Part shown: piece by piece, positions 44,459 to 53,321 of the stretch
How the letters are laid out: every line of letters starts with the position of its first letter
How positions within the stretch are numbered: the first letter of the stretch is position 1
Source: CACIIZ01 sp045565285
Lineage (GTDB): Bacteria; Pseudomonadota; Alphaproteobacteria; Rhodobacterales; Rhodobacteraceae
Direction of reading: 5' to 3'
NCBI GenBank assembly: GCA_045565285.1
Contig: JBJLFR010000026.1
Coordinates: 1 to 64,000, forward strand
Length of the DNA: 64,000 bases
Translations under genes and position numbers: made by a program
Notes under the pieces: generated by a model
Databases searched by the model: none
What the model saw: only the letters and a program-made list of their open reading frames with translations
What the model was told of the DNA's origin: nothing

Positions 44459-45813
44459 AATTTATCAGTAAAATTGATTGAGTTTATTTTTAGGTAAAAC
44501 CTAAGAATTAAACTAATTGATGCTAAAGTGAGACCTATAACCATTCCTAACCATATACCGATACTACCTATATTAAAAATAAAACCTAATATATAGCCTG
44601 AACCAATTCCAAAAATCCAATAACTAATTAATGCTAGCATGAATGGTATTTGAACATCTTGTATACCTCTCAACAAACCTAATCCCGAAGCCTGCAATCC
44701 ATCAACTAGATGAAAAATTGCAGCAAACATAAGTAATAATACAGCTAAGTTTATAATTTCATTACTAGAATCTATTTTTTTGTCTAGAAAAAGAGATAAT
44801 AAAAATTCCGGAAAAGTTACGAATAAGCAAATAACAATAAATGCATAAAATGTTGTCAATAATAGAGTTGCTTTTGCAATATCAAATAATTTAATTTTAT
44901 CTTCCTTTTTACCATATGAGTTCCCTACTAGAGTTGTAGAAGCTTGAGATAAACCTACATGAAACATAAAAGTTAAACCTGCTAATTGCATAGTGATACC
45001 ATGTGCTGCTAGCTCAATTTTACCTAACCATCCCATCATAATGGCACTACTTGTAAAAAGACTAGTTTCCGCAAAATAAGTGAAGCCAATAGGGTAACCT
45101 AATAAAAAAACCTTTTTAAGGAAATCGAAATCTAATCTCCAAAAACTATTGAAAATCTTATAACTGTAAAGCTTATAATATAAAAAGAAAATAAAACAAA
45201 TTAGCATGAAAAATTGAACCAAAAGGGTTGATAAACTAGCACCTTTTATTCCTAATTCGGGAATTCCTAAATTACCAAAAATTAAAATCCAGTTTAAAAT
45301 AATTTTTATTGGAAAAGCTGCGAATGTTATCCAGAAAATAACGTGTGTAAATTTTAAACCAGTTAGAAAACTACGTAAAGTTACCACAGCTAATGCTGGA
45401 AACATGGAAAATCCCATCAAAATAAGATATTCCTCAGCTATTTTTGAAATTTCAGAATTTTGACCAATCGCCAGTAAAATAGTTTCAGAAAATAAAAACA
45501 AGTTTAATGCTAATAAACTGTAAATAAAGGAAATCCATAATCCCATTCTTGCTACTCTACGTACTTTTATATGGTCACCTTTTGCATCATACGCAGCAAC
45601 TAAAGGTACAATGGCAAATGAAAATCCAGAACCAATGATGAATATGGAAAAGAAAAAAGATCCCCCTATAACGGCTGATGCTAGTGCTTCAGAGCTGTAA
45701 TGACCAAGCATAGCAGTATCTACAATATTTAGAGAAAATTGTGCTACATTGCTACCAATCAATGGTAACGCCAATAAAAAGAGTTTGTGAATAATTGGAT
45801 TAGATAATTTCAT
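44455..45813 (-). CDS. MATE-family multidrug efflux transporter
   Basis: Integral membrane protein of 452 aa with about 12 helices in two similar halves. The first half starts with LLALPLIGSNVAQFSLNIVD (helix 1) and TAMLGHYSSEALAS. The second half repeats the layout with FTYFAETSLFTSSAIMMGWLG and GLSQASTTLVGNSYG. It exports cationic drugs or metabolites with a sodium or proton gradient; the substrate is not readable. It converges with the HMGL-like gene (4-nt overlap) and is divergent from the DDAH gene. Confidence 0.93.
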   Translation of the reverse strand: MKLSNPIIHKLFLLALPLIGSNVAQFSLNIVDTAMLGHYSSEALASAVIGGSFFFSIFIIGSGFSFAIVPLVAAYDAKGDHIKVRRVARMGLWISFIYSLLALNLFLFSETILLAIGQNSEISKIAEEYLILMGFSMFPALAVVTLRSFLTGLKFTHVIFWITFAAFPIKIILNWILIFGNLGIPELGIKGASLSTLLVQFFMLICFIFFLYYKLYSYKIFNSFWRLDFDFLKKVFLLGYPIGFTYFAETSLFTSSAIMMGWLGKIELAAHGITMQLAGLTFMFHVGLSQASTTLVGNSYGKKEDKIKLFDIAKATLLLTTFYAFIVICLFVTFPEFLLSLFLDKKIDSSNEIINLAVLLLMFAAIFHLVDGLQASGLGLLRGIQDVQIPFMLALISYWIFGIGSGYILGFIFNIGSIGIWLGMVIGLTLASISLILRFYLKINSINFTDKF

Positions 45814-45924
45814 AATAATGCCTAATCATTTAAAAGCAGAAATAGCAATAATTATTCTTTATATTTAAAAACAATAAAATTAACCTATTAAATGAAACAA
45901 AATTAAAATTATGAGGTTAGAATT

Positions 45925-46693
45925 ATGAGCATAAATTTTAAAAATGCTATTGTTCGTCTACCTAGTGAGGTCCATAATTAATGCGATTAGCTCAAAAGGA
46001 CTTTCTCCAAACTTTTTAAAAGCAAAAGAACAACATCAAGCGTATATTGACATACTTAAAAAAACTGGTTTGGATGTAAAGATATTAAATCCACTAAAAT
46101 ATCTTCCTGATAGTTTGTTTGTCGAAGATCCAGCTCTTATTTATAATAAAATATGTATCATCTTAAAACCCGGTGTAGTTACAAGATTCGAAGAAGCATC
46201 TAAATTAAAAATCGAAATTTCTGAATTATTTGATCAATTTTTTACAATAGAAGATGGTTACATAGAAGGTGGCGATATTTTGAGAATCAACAACCATTTT
46301 ATTATTGGTATATCTAGTAGAACAGATGAGAATGGAGCTAATAGTTTAAAAAAGATTATAGAAAAAAATGGTGGAACTTCAGAAATTGCAATTACTCCTG
46401 ATAATATATTACATTTTAAATCAGAATGTAGCCTTTTGGATGAAGAGACTATTTTAGCAACTAAAAACCTTATAGAAACTGGTTTTTTTGATAAAAAATA
46501 CCGAATAATTAAAGTTCCTGACAGTGAAGAAAATGGAGCTAACTGCCTACGAATTAATGAGCAATTACTAGTCCCAAAGGGATATCCAAAGCTTTTAGAT
46601 ATATTATCAAAAGATTATAAAGTAAGAGTATTGGATGTTACCGAAATGGAAAAAGTTGATGCTGGATTAAGTTGTTTGAGCCTAAGATGGTAA
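45925..46693 (+). pseudogene. Dimethylarginine dimethylaminohydrolase (DDAH), interrupted by a one-base insertion
   Basis: The ATG at 45925 has GAGG 8 nt upstream and gives FKNAIVRLPSE, the DDAH N-terminus, but stops after 18 codons. The next frame continues with SIINAISSKGLSP, LFVEDPALIY, IEGGDILRI and ends KVDAGLSCLSLRW, with the catalytic Cys at the end. His is in ILHFKSECS. Removing one G of the GG at 45969-45970 restores a 255-residue protein, the family's normal length. The enzyme hydrolyses N-omega-methylated arginines or related amidines to citrulline. If the indel is real, the gene is inactive. Confidence 0.85.
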
Positions 46694-46700
46694 TTTGATT

Positions 46701-47163
46701 TTAATTACCCCAATACTCCAATTCATTTATCCATTTTTTTTCTGCTTTAAATGATTTAGCACCATCAATTACTTTTTCTAAATATCCTTTTTTGGGAATT
46801 CCAATTATTTGGTTAAAAGCAATATAAACAAGTATTAATATTTTTTGATTTAAAAATGGAATATAGAAATATTTTTTGAAATAAATTTTCTTTTTTATAC
46901 CTTCGTAATAATCAAGATTTAATTCGTTTTTTAAATTAATTGACCAAAGAACACCATTAACAGTGGAATAATTACGAGGAATAATAGTTGCTACCCCCTC
47001 TTGAATTGATAATAAACTGATAACCCAATATAGATATCTTGCCTAATGTTCTAGAATTTGGGCATCTAAAGTTCATTTGCTCAATGTTCATATTTGAACC
47101 ATAAGCAAAATAAAAAGTATTAGTATTATTTCTTAATAAATTCCTTTCACTTTTATTTTTCAT
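46701..47163 (-). pseudogene. Gamma-glutamylcyclotransferase-like (GGCT/AIG2 fold), interrupted by a one-base insertion
   Basis: The ATG at 47163 gives TFYFAYGSNMNIEQM, the classic GGCT substrate loop, then LGYQFIINSRGG before a stop. Dropping one G from the five-G run (plus strand CCCCC 46994-46998) changes the frame to NSRGVATIIPRNYSTVNGVLWSIN and continues to a stop at 46701, giving about 153 aa, normal for the family. The total length is 3n+1. The family removes gamma-glutamyl groups as 5-oxoproline. It starts convergent to the DDAH end and divergent from the FAD gene. Confidence 0.8.
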
Positions 47164-47241
47164 TTTTAAAACTTTAAAAATTTTTATTTTCTATTATTCT
47201 CAAGTTGACTAGATTATTCTCCAATACCAAAATGATATAAA

Positions 47242-48618
47242 ATGAATGATATGATAAATAGAACAATAATTGAACCAAAAAGGTCAATAGATGTGATCCA
47301 TGAAACAGATGTATTAGTGGTTGGGTCAGGTCCAGGAGGTTTGTCAGCAGCCATTGCCTCTGCAAGATGTGGAGTTAAAACAACATTACTAGAACGATTT
47401 GGTTGTTTTGGGGGCAATATTACCGTAGTAGGTGTAGAAGGTTTTGCGTGGTATAGACATGAAAAAACAATTGAGGCTGGAGGTATTGGCAGAGAATTTG
47501 AGGATCTAGCAAAAGAAATGGGAGCAGCAGTTCCTGAAAGTCAATCTTTAAGCTATGAGTTAGATAGTGAGGGTTTTAAAATAGTTGCTGACAAACTTGT
47601 TACAGATTCAGGAATACATCCCATGCTACATCGATCATTTTCAATGCCCATAATGGAAGGAAATACAATTGTTGGTGTTATTGTTGAATCAAAAGCTGGT
47701 AGAGAAGCAATCTTGTCAAAAGTTGTGATTGATGCAACTGGAGATGCCGATGTTGCTTTTCGAGCTGGAGCTAAAATCAAAACTATGCCAGTAGAAGAAC
47801 AAATGGCTACATCAGTAATGTTTCATTTAGCTGGAGTAAATAAAAAAGCTTTCCTAACCGAAATTCAAAATAATCCTCAGTCCTACAAAGATTGGTCAGA
47901 TAGTGAATGGGAAGTAGAAACGGATGGAAAAGAGGATGACTTATTTTCCCCATTCATAAAAAAACCTTTTCAAGAAGCAATTAATGATGGTCTTTTACCT
48001 TCAGATTTGAAAACTATTGGAGGCACCTGGGGGGCAGTTCACGATACTGGAGAGCTAACATATATGAATATAATTCAATTATCTAATATAGATGGAACTA
48101 ATCCTAATGATCTAACGAAAGGAGAGATGGAGGGACGAAGACAAGCTATGCTGGCTATCGAAGCTTTGAAAAAATATTATCCAGGCTGTGAAAATGCTCG
48201 TTTAAGAAATTTTGGTATGAGTATAGGTATAAGGGATACAAGAAAGTTGGACGCAATTTATAATATGACTGAGTTAGATGTAAGAAATCAAGCAAAGTTT
48301 GAGGATTCTATTGGTATTTATCCAGAGTTTATTGACGGCTATGGGCTTTTAATTATACCAACAACAGGTCGATACATGGAACTTCCTTATAGATCAATGA
48401 TTCCAAAAAATATTAATGGTTTATTGGTAACAGGCCGAGCTACAGGTGGAGATAAAATATCCCATGCAGCTACAAGAAATATGTCGTGCTGCAGTGTAAA
48501 TGGACAAGGAGCTGGAGTAGCTGCTGCTACAGCAGTAAAATCAAATCGTGATGTAAAAAATATTAATATTTTCAATGTTAAAAAAGAACTGGAAAAACAA
48601 GGTGTTCGAATGAATTAA
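47242..48618 (+). CDS. FAD-dependent oxidoreductase (FAD_oxidored family)
   Basis: Protein of 458 aa. VLVVGSGPGGLSAAIASARCG is the FAD-binding Rossmann motif near residue 24, followed by LLERFGCFGGN. A second motif VVIDATGDADVAFRAGA and the C-terminal GLLVTGRATGGDKISHAA complete the flavoprotein pattern. GMSIGIRDTRKLD is typical of this family of uncharacterised dehydrogenases. There is no signal peptide. The substrate is unknown and no electron-transfer partner is adjacent. The annotated ATG could be replaced by the one four codons in. Confidence 0.88.
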   Translation: MNDMINRTIIEPKRSIDVIHETDVLVVGSGPGGLSAAIASARCGVKTTLLERFGCFGGNITVVGVEGFAWYRHEKTIEAGGIGREFEDLAKEMGAAVPESQSLSYELDSEGFKIVADKLVTDSGIHPMLHRSFSMPIMEGNTIVGVIVESKAGREAILSKVVIDATGDADVAFRAGAKIKTMPVEEQMATSVMFHLAGVNKKAFLTEIQNNPQSYKDWSDSEWEVETDGKEDDLFSPFIKKPFQEAINDGLLPSDLKTIGGTWGAVHDTGELTYMNIIQLSNIDGTNPNDLTKGEMEGRRQAMLAIEALKKYYPGCENARLRNFGMSIGIRDTRKLDAIYNMTELDVRNQAKFEDSIGIYPEFIDGYGLLIIPTTGRYMELPYRSMIPKNINGLLVTGRATGGDKISHAATRNMSCCSVNGQGAGVAAATAVKSNRDVKNINIFNVKKELEKQGVRMN

Positions 48619-48624
48619 TAATAA

Positions 48625-48705
48625 TTAATTAAAAATAAACCCTGCTATTGCAATTGGAATAATTAAAACAACTATAAAGATAGCAATCAAATATATAATT
48701 TTCAT
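48625..48705 (-). CDS. Possible 26-aa single-helix membrane peptide
   Basis: The minus-strand ATG at 48705 opens a 26-codon frame that is almost entirely hydrophobic (about residues 4-24, with Pro17), with no acidic residue and few charges (Lys2). It ends just behind the FAD gene, in a gap of about 290 nt that otherwise holds only AT-rich sequence. The ribosome-binding site is weak (GGCAG). Composition fits a small membrane protein, but with no homologue recognised, chance is quite possible. Confidence 0.3.
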   Translation of the reverse strand: MKIIYLIAIFIVVLIIPIAIAGFIFN

Positions 48706-48912
48706 TTCTGCCAAATATTATTACTAAAATAATCTATATTATTTAACCAAACTCTTTTAATTGTAAAGATTACACACCTTTGACCTTGAGAGTGAATTTC
48801 TCCAAATACCCTCAAAAACATTGAGAAATATTAGTTAATAGATGTGATGATAAAGTTACAAAACATGGATTAAATCATTGCCTAAAAGATAAATATCAGA
48901 TTAATTTAGATT

Positions 48913-49242
48913 TTAAAATTCAAAATCTTTTAAAAAAGGCTTTAAAAGATCAAAATCTGGGGAAACTTTAGAGCATGAATTTATAACTAATTCGTGATTA
49001 CCTTCCTCCATATTACCATTAATTAGTCTGAAAGGATCATCTTTGTAAACAGAAATTAATTCTTTTTGGGCCATCTCTGATGTTGTTGCATTTTGTCTAT
49101 CAACTGTAAAAGTACCATCTATTTTTCCACCAGCAAAGCTAATATGAAACTTCAATTCCCAATACCAATAATCATCCATTTTAATCTCGCAAAATTTTAC
49201 TTTAGCATTATATTTTTTTAAAAAAATGGGACTAATTGTCAT
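48913..49242 (-). CDS. Unrecognised 109-aa protein
   Basis: Protein of 109 aa that I do not recognise. It is acidic and rich in aromatic residues near the N-terminus (DDYWYWELKFHISFAGGK), probably mostly beta strands, with two Cys. No signal peptide or membrane helix. It lies in the 48.6-50.9 kb stretch of small unknown genes between the FAD gene and tRNA-Asn. AT-rich spacers of more than 200 nt flank it on the 5' side. Confidence 0.6.
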   Translation of the reverse strand: MTISPIFLKKYNAKVKFCEIKMDDYWYWELKFHISFAGGKIDGTFTVDRQNATTSEMAQKELISVYKDDPFRLINGNMEEGNHELVINSCSKVSPDFDLLKPFLKDFEF

Positions 49243-49471
49243 TGTATAAATTAAATATAAATTATATTATACGTATATTAAATATCTTAATTTAGAATTA
49301 AAGGGCTTCATCTTGAAAAGCTCCTAAATAAAAAGATATAATATATAAATTCTTCTATTTATGAATGGTTATAAATACAAAAAGATTTATTTATAGATAT
49401 TTACTAGTCTAATTAATATGAAAGAAATTCATCTATTTTAAAACTGTATAATTATATTGGCGATAAAAATA

Positions 49472-49933
49472 ATGTGCAAAAAATTAATAGTTAGTTATAT
49501 AACATTAGTCTTATCTTTTGGAACTCTTGCTAATAGTGAGATAGTTGGTAAAGGTTTAATTTGTTATTTAAAAGATAAACCTAGAGTCTCAAATTATTCT
49601 GATATCGTAGTATACTTTAATCAGAACAAAGAAGTTGAACTTAATAGAATTTTTAGAGAATTAGATTATTTTAAATTTATGAAAACTCCTGAGATTACAC
49701 CAAAATTAGAGGCAGATGCAGGTGAGATTCGATGGATCTGCACAACAGGATGTCCAAAAGAAACTTATGGGAATTTTGTTTTAAATAGAAAAACTTTGGA
49801 ACTAAGATCTGCCACAGAAAAATTTAATTGTGAGGTATTACCTTCTTCAATAACTCTAAAAGAAAAATTATCTTCAAGAGTTAATGAACTACAAAACCAA
49901 TATGATGAAGAATTAAAAGGCAATAAAATATAA
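49472..49933 (+). CDS. Unrecognised small exported protein
   Basis: Protein of about 153 aa with a signal-peptide-like N-terminus (CKKLIVSYITLVLSFGTLANSE); I start at the ATG 49472, though a TTG at 49457 is in frame. The mature part has four Cys (GLICYLK, WICTTGC, NCEVLP), which may form disulfides, and a charged C-terminus (LSSRVNELQNQYDEELK). I recognise no family. It is probably periplasmic. It shares the unknown-gene stretch with 48913 and 50117. Confidence 0.6.
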   Translation: MCKKLIVSYITLVLSFGTLANSEIVGKGLICYLKDKPRVSNYSDIVVYFNQNKEVELNRIFRELDYFKFMKTPEITPKLEADAGEIRWICTTGCPKETYGNFVLNRKTLELRSATEKFNCEVLPSSITLKEKLSSRVNELQNQYDEELKGNKI

Positions 49934-50116
49934 AAATTTTATTTTATTAATTTTCAATCTTTTTGATTCTAATTATCTTAAAACTAAAGTTCCTCCTAGA
50001 ATTAGAAAGATAAATCTTATTAATTATTATAAAATAGTTTTGCCACTAACGACCCATATACCTTATATATTCAAAATATAAATTTCAGTTTTCTAGCATA
50101 TTTTGGGTATTTTATT

Positions 50117-50680
50117 TCATAATTTAGGGCATGGTGCATAATTATTTCTTGAATCACAAAGAAAAACCTGTGACACGGACTTAGACCAATCTTGTATTTG
50201 GGTATCATTAGGTTCATATTTCCAAGCTTTTTGAATTATATAAAGTGCATCATTACCAGAAATTACCTTGATCATTGTGAATTCAGGTTTATTTGTGTTT
50301 GGATTTCTTCCACAAATTGTCATAAAAAAATTAAATGAATATCCATATTCTTCGCCATTTGTTATTGACAAGCCTCTTCCATTATCACAAATGTCAATTA
50401 TAGCACCAATGAACTTATGTACAAAGTTCTCAATGTTTCTAGATGGATAATTAAACAAGACTTGAACGGTCACCATTTCTGACCAATCATCTTTATTTTG
50501 CCCATAAGGAAACCATTCTGAGATATAAATACCATTATTATTATCAGAAAAACCCATCTTATATCCATCTGGGGGTGCAAAAAGTAGGTTTTCTCCATTA
50601 AGTTCTTCAGAAAAAGTATGAAATGGCAAATATAACAGTTGTAATATTATTAGGGTTCTTATCATAAGACAATAATCCAT
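50117..50680 (-). CDS. Unrecognised exported protein
   Basis: Protein of 187 aa, with a signal-peptide-like N-terminus (MIRTLIILQLLYLPFHTFSEE; the ATG seven codons in may be the true start). The rest is soluble, with Gly/Asn-rich loops and Cys residues (IDICDN, MTICGRN, VFLCDSRNNYAPCPKL) that suggest a disulfide-bonded periplasmic domain. I recognise no family. It lies on the 3' side of the tRNA-Asn gene with about 200 nt between, in a stretch with no recognisable housekeeping gene. Confidence 0.6.
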   Translation of the reverse strand: MDYCLMIRTLIILQLLYLPFHTFSEELNGENLLFAPPDGYKMGFSDNNNGIYISEWFPYGQNKDDWSEMVTVQVLFNYPSRNIENFVHKFIGAIIDICDNGRGLSITNGEEYGYSFNFFMTICGRNPNTNKPEFTMIKVISGNDALYIIQKAWKYEPNDTQIQDWSKSVSQVFLCDSRNNYAPCPKL

Positions 50681-50886
50681 TAGAAATTTACTGGTGAAAA
50701 GTTCAAAATTTCATACCTTTCCACACCAAAATGTGTGAGCTCTAGTACTGCCTAATATAAGATACTGTTTTTGTGGTACCCTACCCTTTAACAAATTATA
50801 TCAATAAAACCCAGATAAAGGTGATTTTTTCTCCTCTTATTACCAAGAAAAAAATACTTTGCCATATTTCGGCTAAGGCTTTTATA

Positions 50887-50961
50887 TGGCTCCGGCGGTT
50901 GGGATCGAACCAACGACCAATTGATTAACAGTCAACTGCTCTACCGCTGAGCTACACCGGA
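50887..50961 (-). tRNA. tRNA-Asn (anticodon GUU), CCA encoded
   Basis: The minus strand folds as a cloverleaf: acceptor stem TCCGGTG/CGCCGGA with one G-U pair, D-arm GCTC..GAGC, anticodon stem GTTGA/TCAAT with loop CTGTTAA giving anticodon GTT (Asn). The T-arm is GTTGG-TTCGATC-CCAAC. The body is 72 nt (50890-50961), discriminator G at 50890, and the next three bases on the minus strand (50889-50887) read CCA, so the 3' end is encoded. Its 3' end faces the stretch of unrecognised genes. Confidence 0.97.
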
Positions 50962-51011
50962 ACAATAATTTATTCTATATCAATGCTTTTATAATCCATC
51001 AAGATCAATTT

Positions 51012-51899
51012 TTAATTATTTAACAATTTAAAATAATTATCTGAAGAAATTGGTTCTTTACAACTAACCAAATTTCTTTCAAGTAAATTCAATAAATGAG
51101 CTAAAACATTCCTACTTCCAGCACTAATTATGAATGAAGGTTGATTTTCATAAATTTTTTCAGCGATTTGATTACAATTTGAGGGTTGTTTTTTCAAAAT
51201 TTTCAAAATTTGAGTTTCCCTATCAATTCTGTGATCTTTTAATTTAGCAACATACTCTTTGGCATTTTCTACATATAAACCATGCCCAGGCAAATATAAA
51301 TTTTCACTTCTGTTTAATAATTTATCTAAAGAATAAAAATATTGTCCTATATCTCCATCAGGAGGGGAAATAAGTGTTGATGTCCAACCCATAACAACAT
51401 CTCCTGAAAAAAGGATTTTATTTCCTCCCATTGCAAAACATAAATGGTCAGCTAAATGGCCTGGAGTGAAAACAACTTCTAGTGACCAATTATAACCTCT
51501 TAATATTTGATTATCCTCTAAATAAAAATCAGGCTGGAAATTAGTATCTAGCCCTTCAAACCCACCAATATCAAAAGAAGATTCTAAGAGTTTTTTCATA
51601 AATTTCGATCTTGCGTTTTCAATTTTACCATGAGCATAGATAGGTATAGAGAAATCTTGAGATAATCTTTTAGCTAAAGGTGAATGATCTAGGTGTGAGT
51701 GAGTAACTAAAATATGACTGGCATTCTCTTTGTTTAGTATATTTTTTATTTCAGAATAATGTAATTCATTGTCAGGACCTGGATCAATAATACATATATC
51801 CTTTGAATTCCCAACAATATAAGTATTTGTTCCCTTAAATGTCATAGGGCTAGGATTAGGGGCAGTAATTAACCTTATATTTTCAGAAATCTTTTCCAA
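51012..51899 (-). CDS. MBL-fold metallo-hydrolase, LACTB2-like
   Basis: Protein of 295 aa. The metal motif THSHLDHSPLA (HxHxDH), GHLADH, FSGDVVMGW (Asp) and YLPGHG (final His) are all present, so a di-zinc site is intact. The C-terminal 60 residues form a winged-helix-like tail (DHRIDRETQILKIL), typical of the LACTB2/YP family. Its relatives are nucleases or thiolesterases of low-defined function. It is divergent from the sensor kinase at 51945, with a spacer of 45 nt. Confidence 0.9.
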   Translation of the reverse strand: MEKISENIRLITAPNPSPMTFKGTNTYIVGNSKDICIIDPGPDNELHYSEIKNILNKENASHILVTHSHLDHSPLAKRLSQDFSIPIYAHGKIENARSKFMKKLLESSFDIGGFEGLDTNFQPDFYLEDNQILRGYNWSLEVVFTPGHLADHLCFAMGGNKILFSGDVVMGWTSTLISPPDGDIGQYFYSLDKLLNRSENLYLPGHGLYVENAKEYVAKLKDHRIDRETQILKILKKQPSNCNQIAEKIYENQPSFIISAGSRNVLAHLLNLLERNLVSCKEPISSDNYFKLLNN

Positions 51900-51944
51900 T
51901 TAAATAACAATTCATTTATTTTAATAATAGATTATGTATTAATT

Positions 51945-53321
51945 ATGATTAAATTAAAAGAAAGATCATCAAAAAAAATGGCTCAACATCCTATTAAAAG
52001 ATATTTACCCAAAAGTTTATTAGGTAGAGCTATTCTTATACTTTTATTTCCTATTATTTTTATAGAAATCGTTGTTGGTATTGCCTTTATTCAAAGACAT
52101 TTTGAACAAGTAACGAACCAAATGTCTGAGGGTATTGCATTTGAAATTATATACATCCAAAATCAAGCAAAAAAAGGAATAGAAGATAAAATACCAGAAA
52201 ACGAATTACAAAAAAATATTTCAGATCTAGGGGAAAAATTTGGTTTCAAAGTCATTTTTAATAAAAAAAATAAACTTACAAGATCTACGCAAATTGATTT
52301 TATAGATCTATCAGGAAAAACATTTGTAAAAAATATAAAAAAAAAACTTGTGGAAAAATCATCTTTTGATTTATCGAACCCACGTAATGTTTATGTTCAA
52401 GTATTACTAAATAAAGGCTTTTTAGAATTTCAAATAAGTAGGAAAAGAATTAGTGCTTCTAATCCACATCAACTTTTAGTGCTTATGTTATTTGTTACAA
52501 TCTTACTAGTTTTACTTTCTTTAATTATTCTTAAAAATCAACTACGTCCAATAGGTAAACTTGCTAAAGCAGCCGAAGCATTTGGAAAGGGTCAGTTTAT
52601 AGAATTTAGACCAGGAGGATCTGACGAAGTTCGTAGAGCAGGTATTGCATTTCTAGCCATGCGAGCAAGAATAGAAAGACAAATAAAGCAAAGGACCCAA
52701 ATGCTATCAGGTGTGAGCCATGATCTAAGAACACCTTTAACAAGATTAAAACTGTCTCTTGCATTAGAAAAGAAAAGTGCTGAAGTAAAAGAGATGCTAG
52801 AAGATGTTAATTCTATGGAATCTATGCTAGATGAATTCTTGGAATTTTCCAAATCGAATATAAACGAAAAAACACAAGAAATTATTATTCATGATTTTAT
52901 AAAATCAATTGTAAATAAAAACAAAAAATATTTCAAAAATCTAGATTTGGAGATTTCAAAATCATTAAAAAAAAGTTTCTCAATGAACATAAGAATAAAT
53001 GGCTTAAAAAGAGCAATCCAAAATATAATTGACAACTCAATTACTTATGGAAATAAAATAAAGATTAAAATAGTTAAGGATAAAAATAATTTGGTTTTTG
53101 AATTTGAAGATGATGGTATTGGAATTGATAAAAAAAATTATGAAATAGCGTTTCGTCCTTTTTCAAGATTAGATGAATCTAGAAATCAAAATAGTCATTC
53201 TGGTGTTGGTCTTGGATTAAGTATTACAAATGATGTTATAAGAACGCATGGGGGACAAGTTTCTTTATATAAATCTCCAAATTTAGGGGGATTAGGAGTG
53301 AGAATAAGAATTCCTATTTAA
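51945..53321 (+). CDS. Membrane sensor histidine kinase, EnvZ-like
   Basis: Protein of 458 aa. Two membrane helices (about 29-49 and 176-197) enclose a periplasmic domain of about 125 residues. A HAMP linker follows (about 198-250, FGKGQFIEFRPGG), then the HisKA box GVSHDLRTPLTRLK with phospho-acceptor His259. The HATPase has the N-box NIIDNS, G1 EDDGIGID and G2 VGLGLSI. It is an EnvZ-type two-component sensor. No response regulator is adjacent, so the partner OmpR-like gene must be elsewhere. The start at 51945 could alternatively be the in-frame ATG at 51978. It overlaps the APH gene at the 3' end by 8 nt, convergently. Confidence 0.92.
   Translation: MIKLKERSSKKMAQHPIKRYLPKSLLGRAILILLFPIIFIEIVVGIAFIQRHFEQVTNQMSEGIAFEIIYIQNQAKKGIEDKIPENELQKNISDLGEKFGFKVIFNKKNKLTRSTQIDFIDLSGKTFVKNIKKKLVEKSSFDLSNPRNVYVQVLLNKGFLEFQISRKRISASNPHQLLVLMLFVTILLVLLSLIILKNQLRPIGKLAKAAEAFGKGQFIEFRPGGSDEVRRAGIAFLAMRARIERQIKQRTQMLSGVSHDLRTPLTRLKLSLALEKKSAEVKEMLEDVNSMESMLDEFLEFSKSNINEKTQEIIIHDFIKSIVNKNKKYFKNLDLEISKSLKKSFSMNIRINGLKRAIQNIIDNSITYGNKIKIKIVKDKNNLVFEFEDDGIGIDKKNYEIAFRPFSRLDESRNQNSHSGVGLGLSITNDVIRTHGGQVSLYKSPNLGGLGVRIRIPI

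Noticed and set aside
47174..47417. Two overlapping minus-strand frames opposite the start of the FAD gene
   Set aside because: They mirror the FAD gene and have no family pattern.
48796..48829. Inverted repeat ATTTCTC...GAGAAAT with inner CTCAA/TTGAG
   Set aside because: Competing short pairings in an AT-rich gap, with no adjacent gene end in the right place for a terminator.
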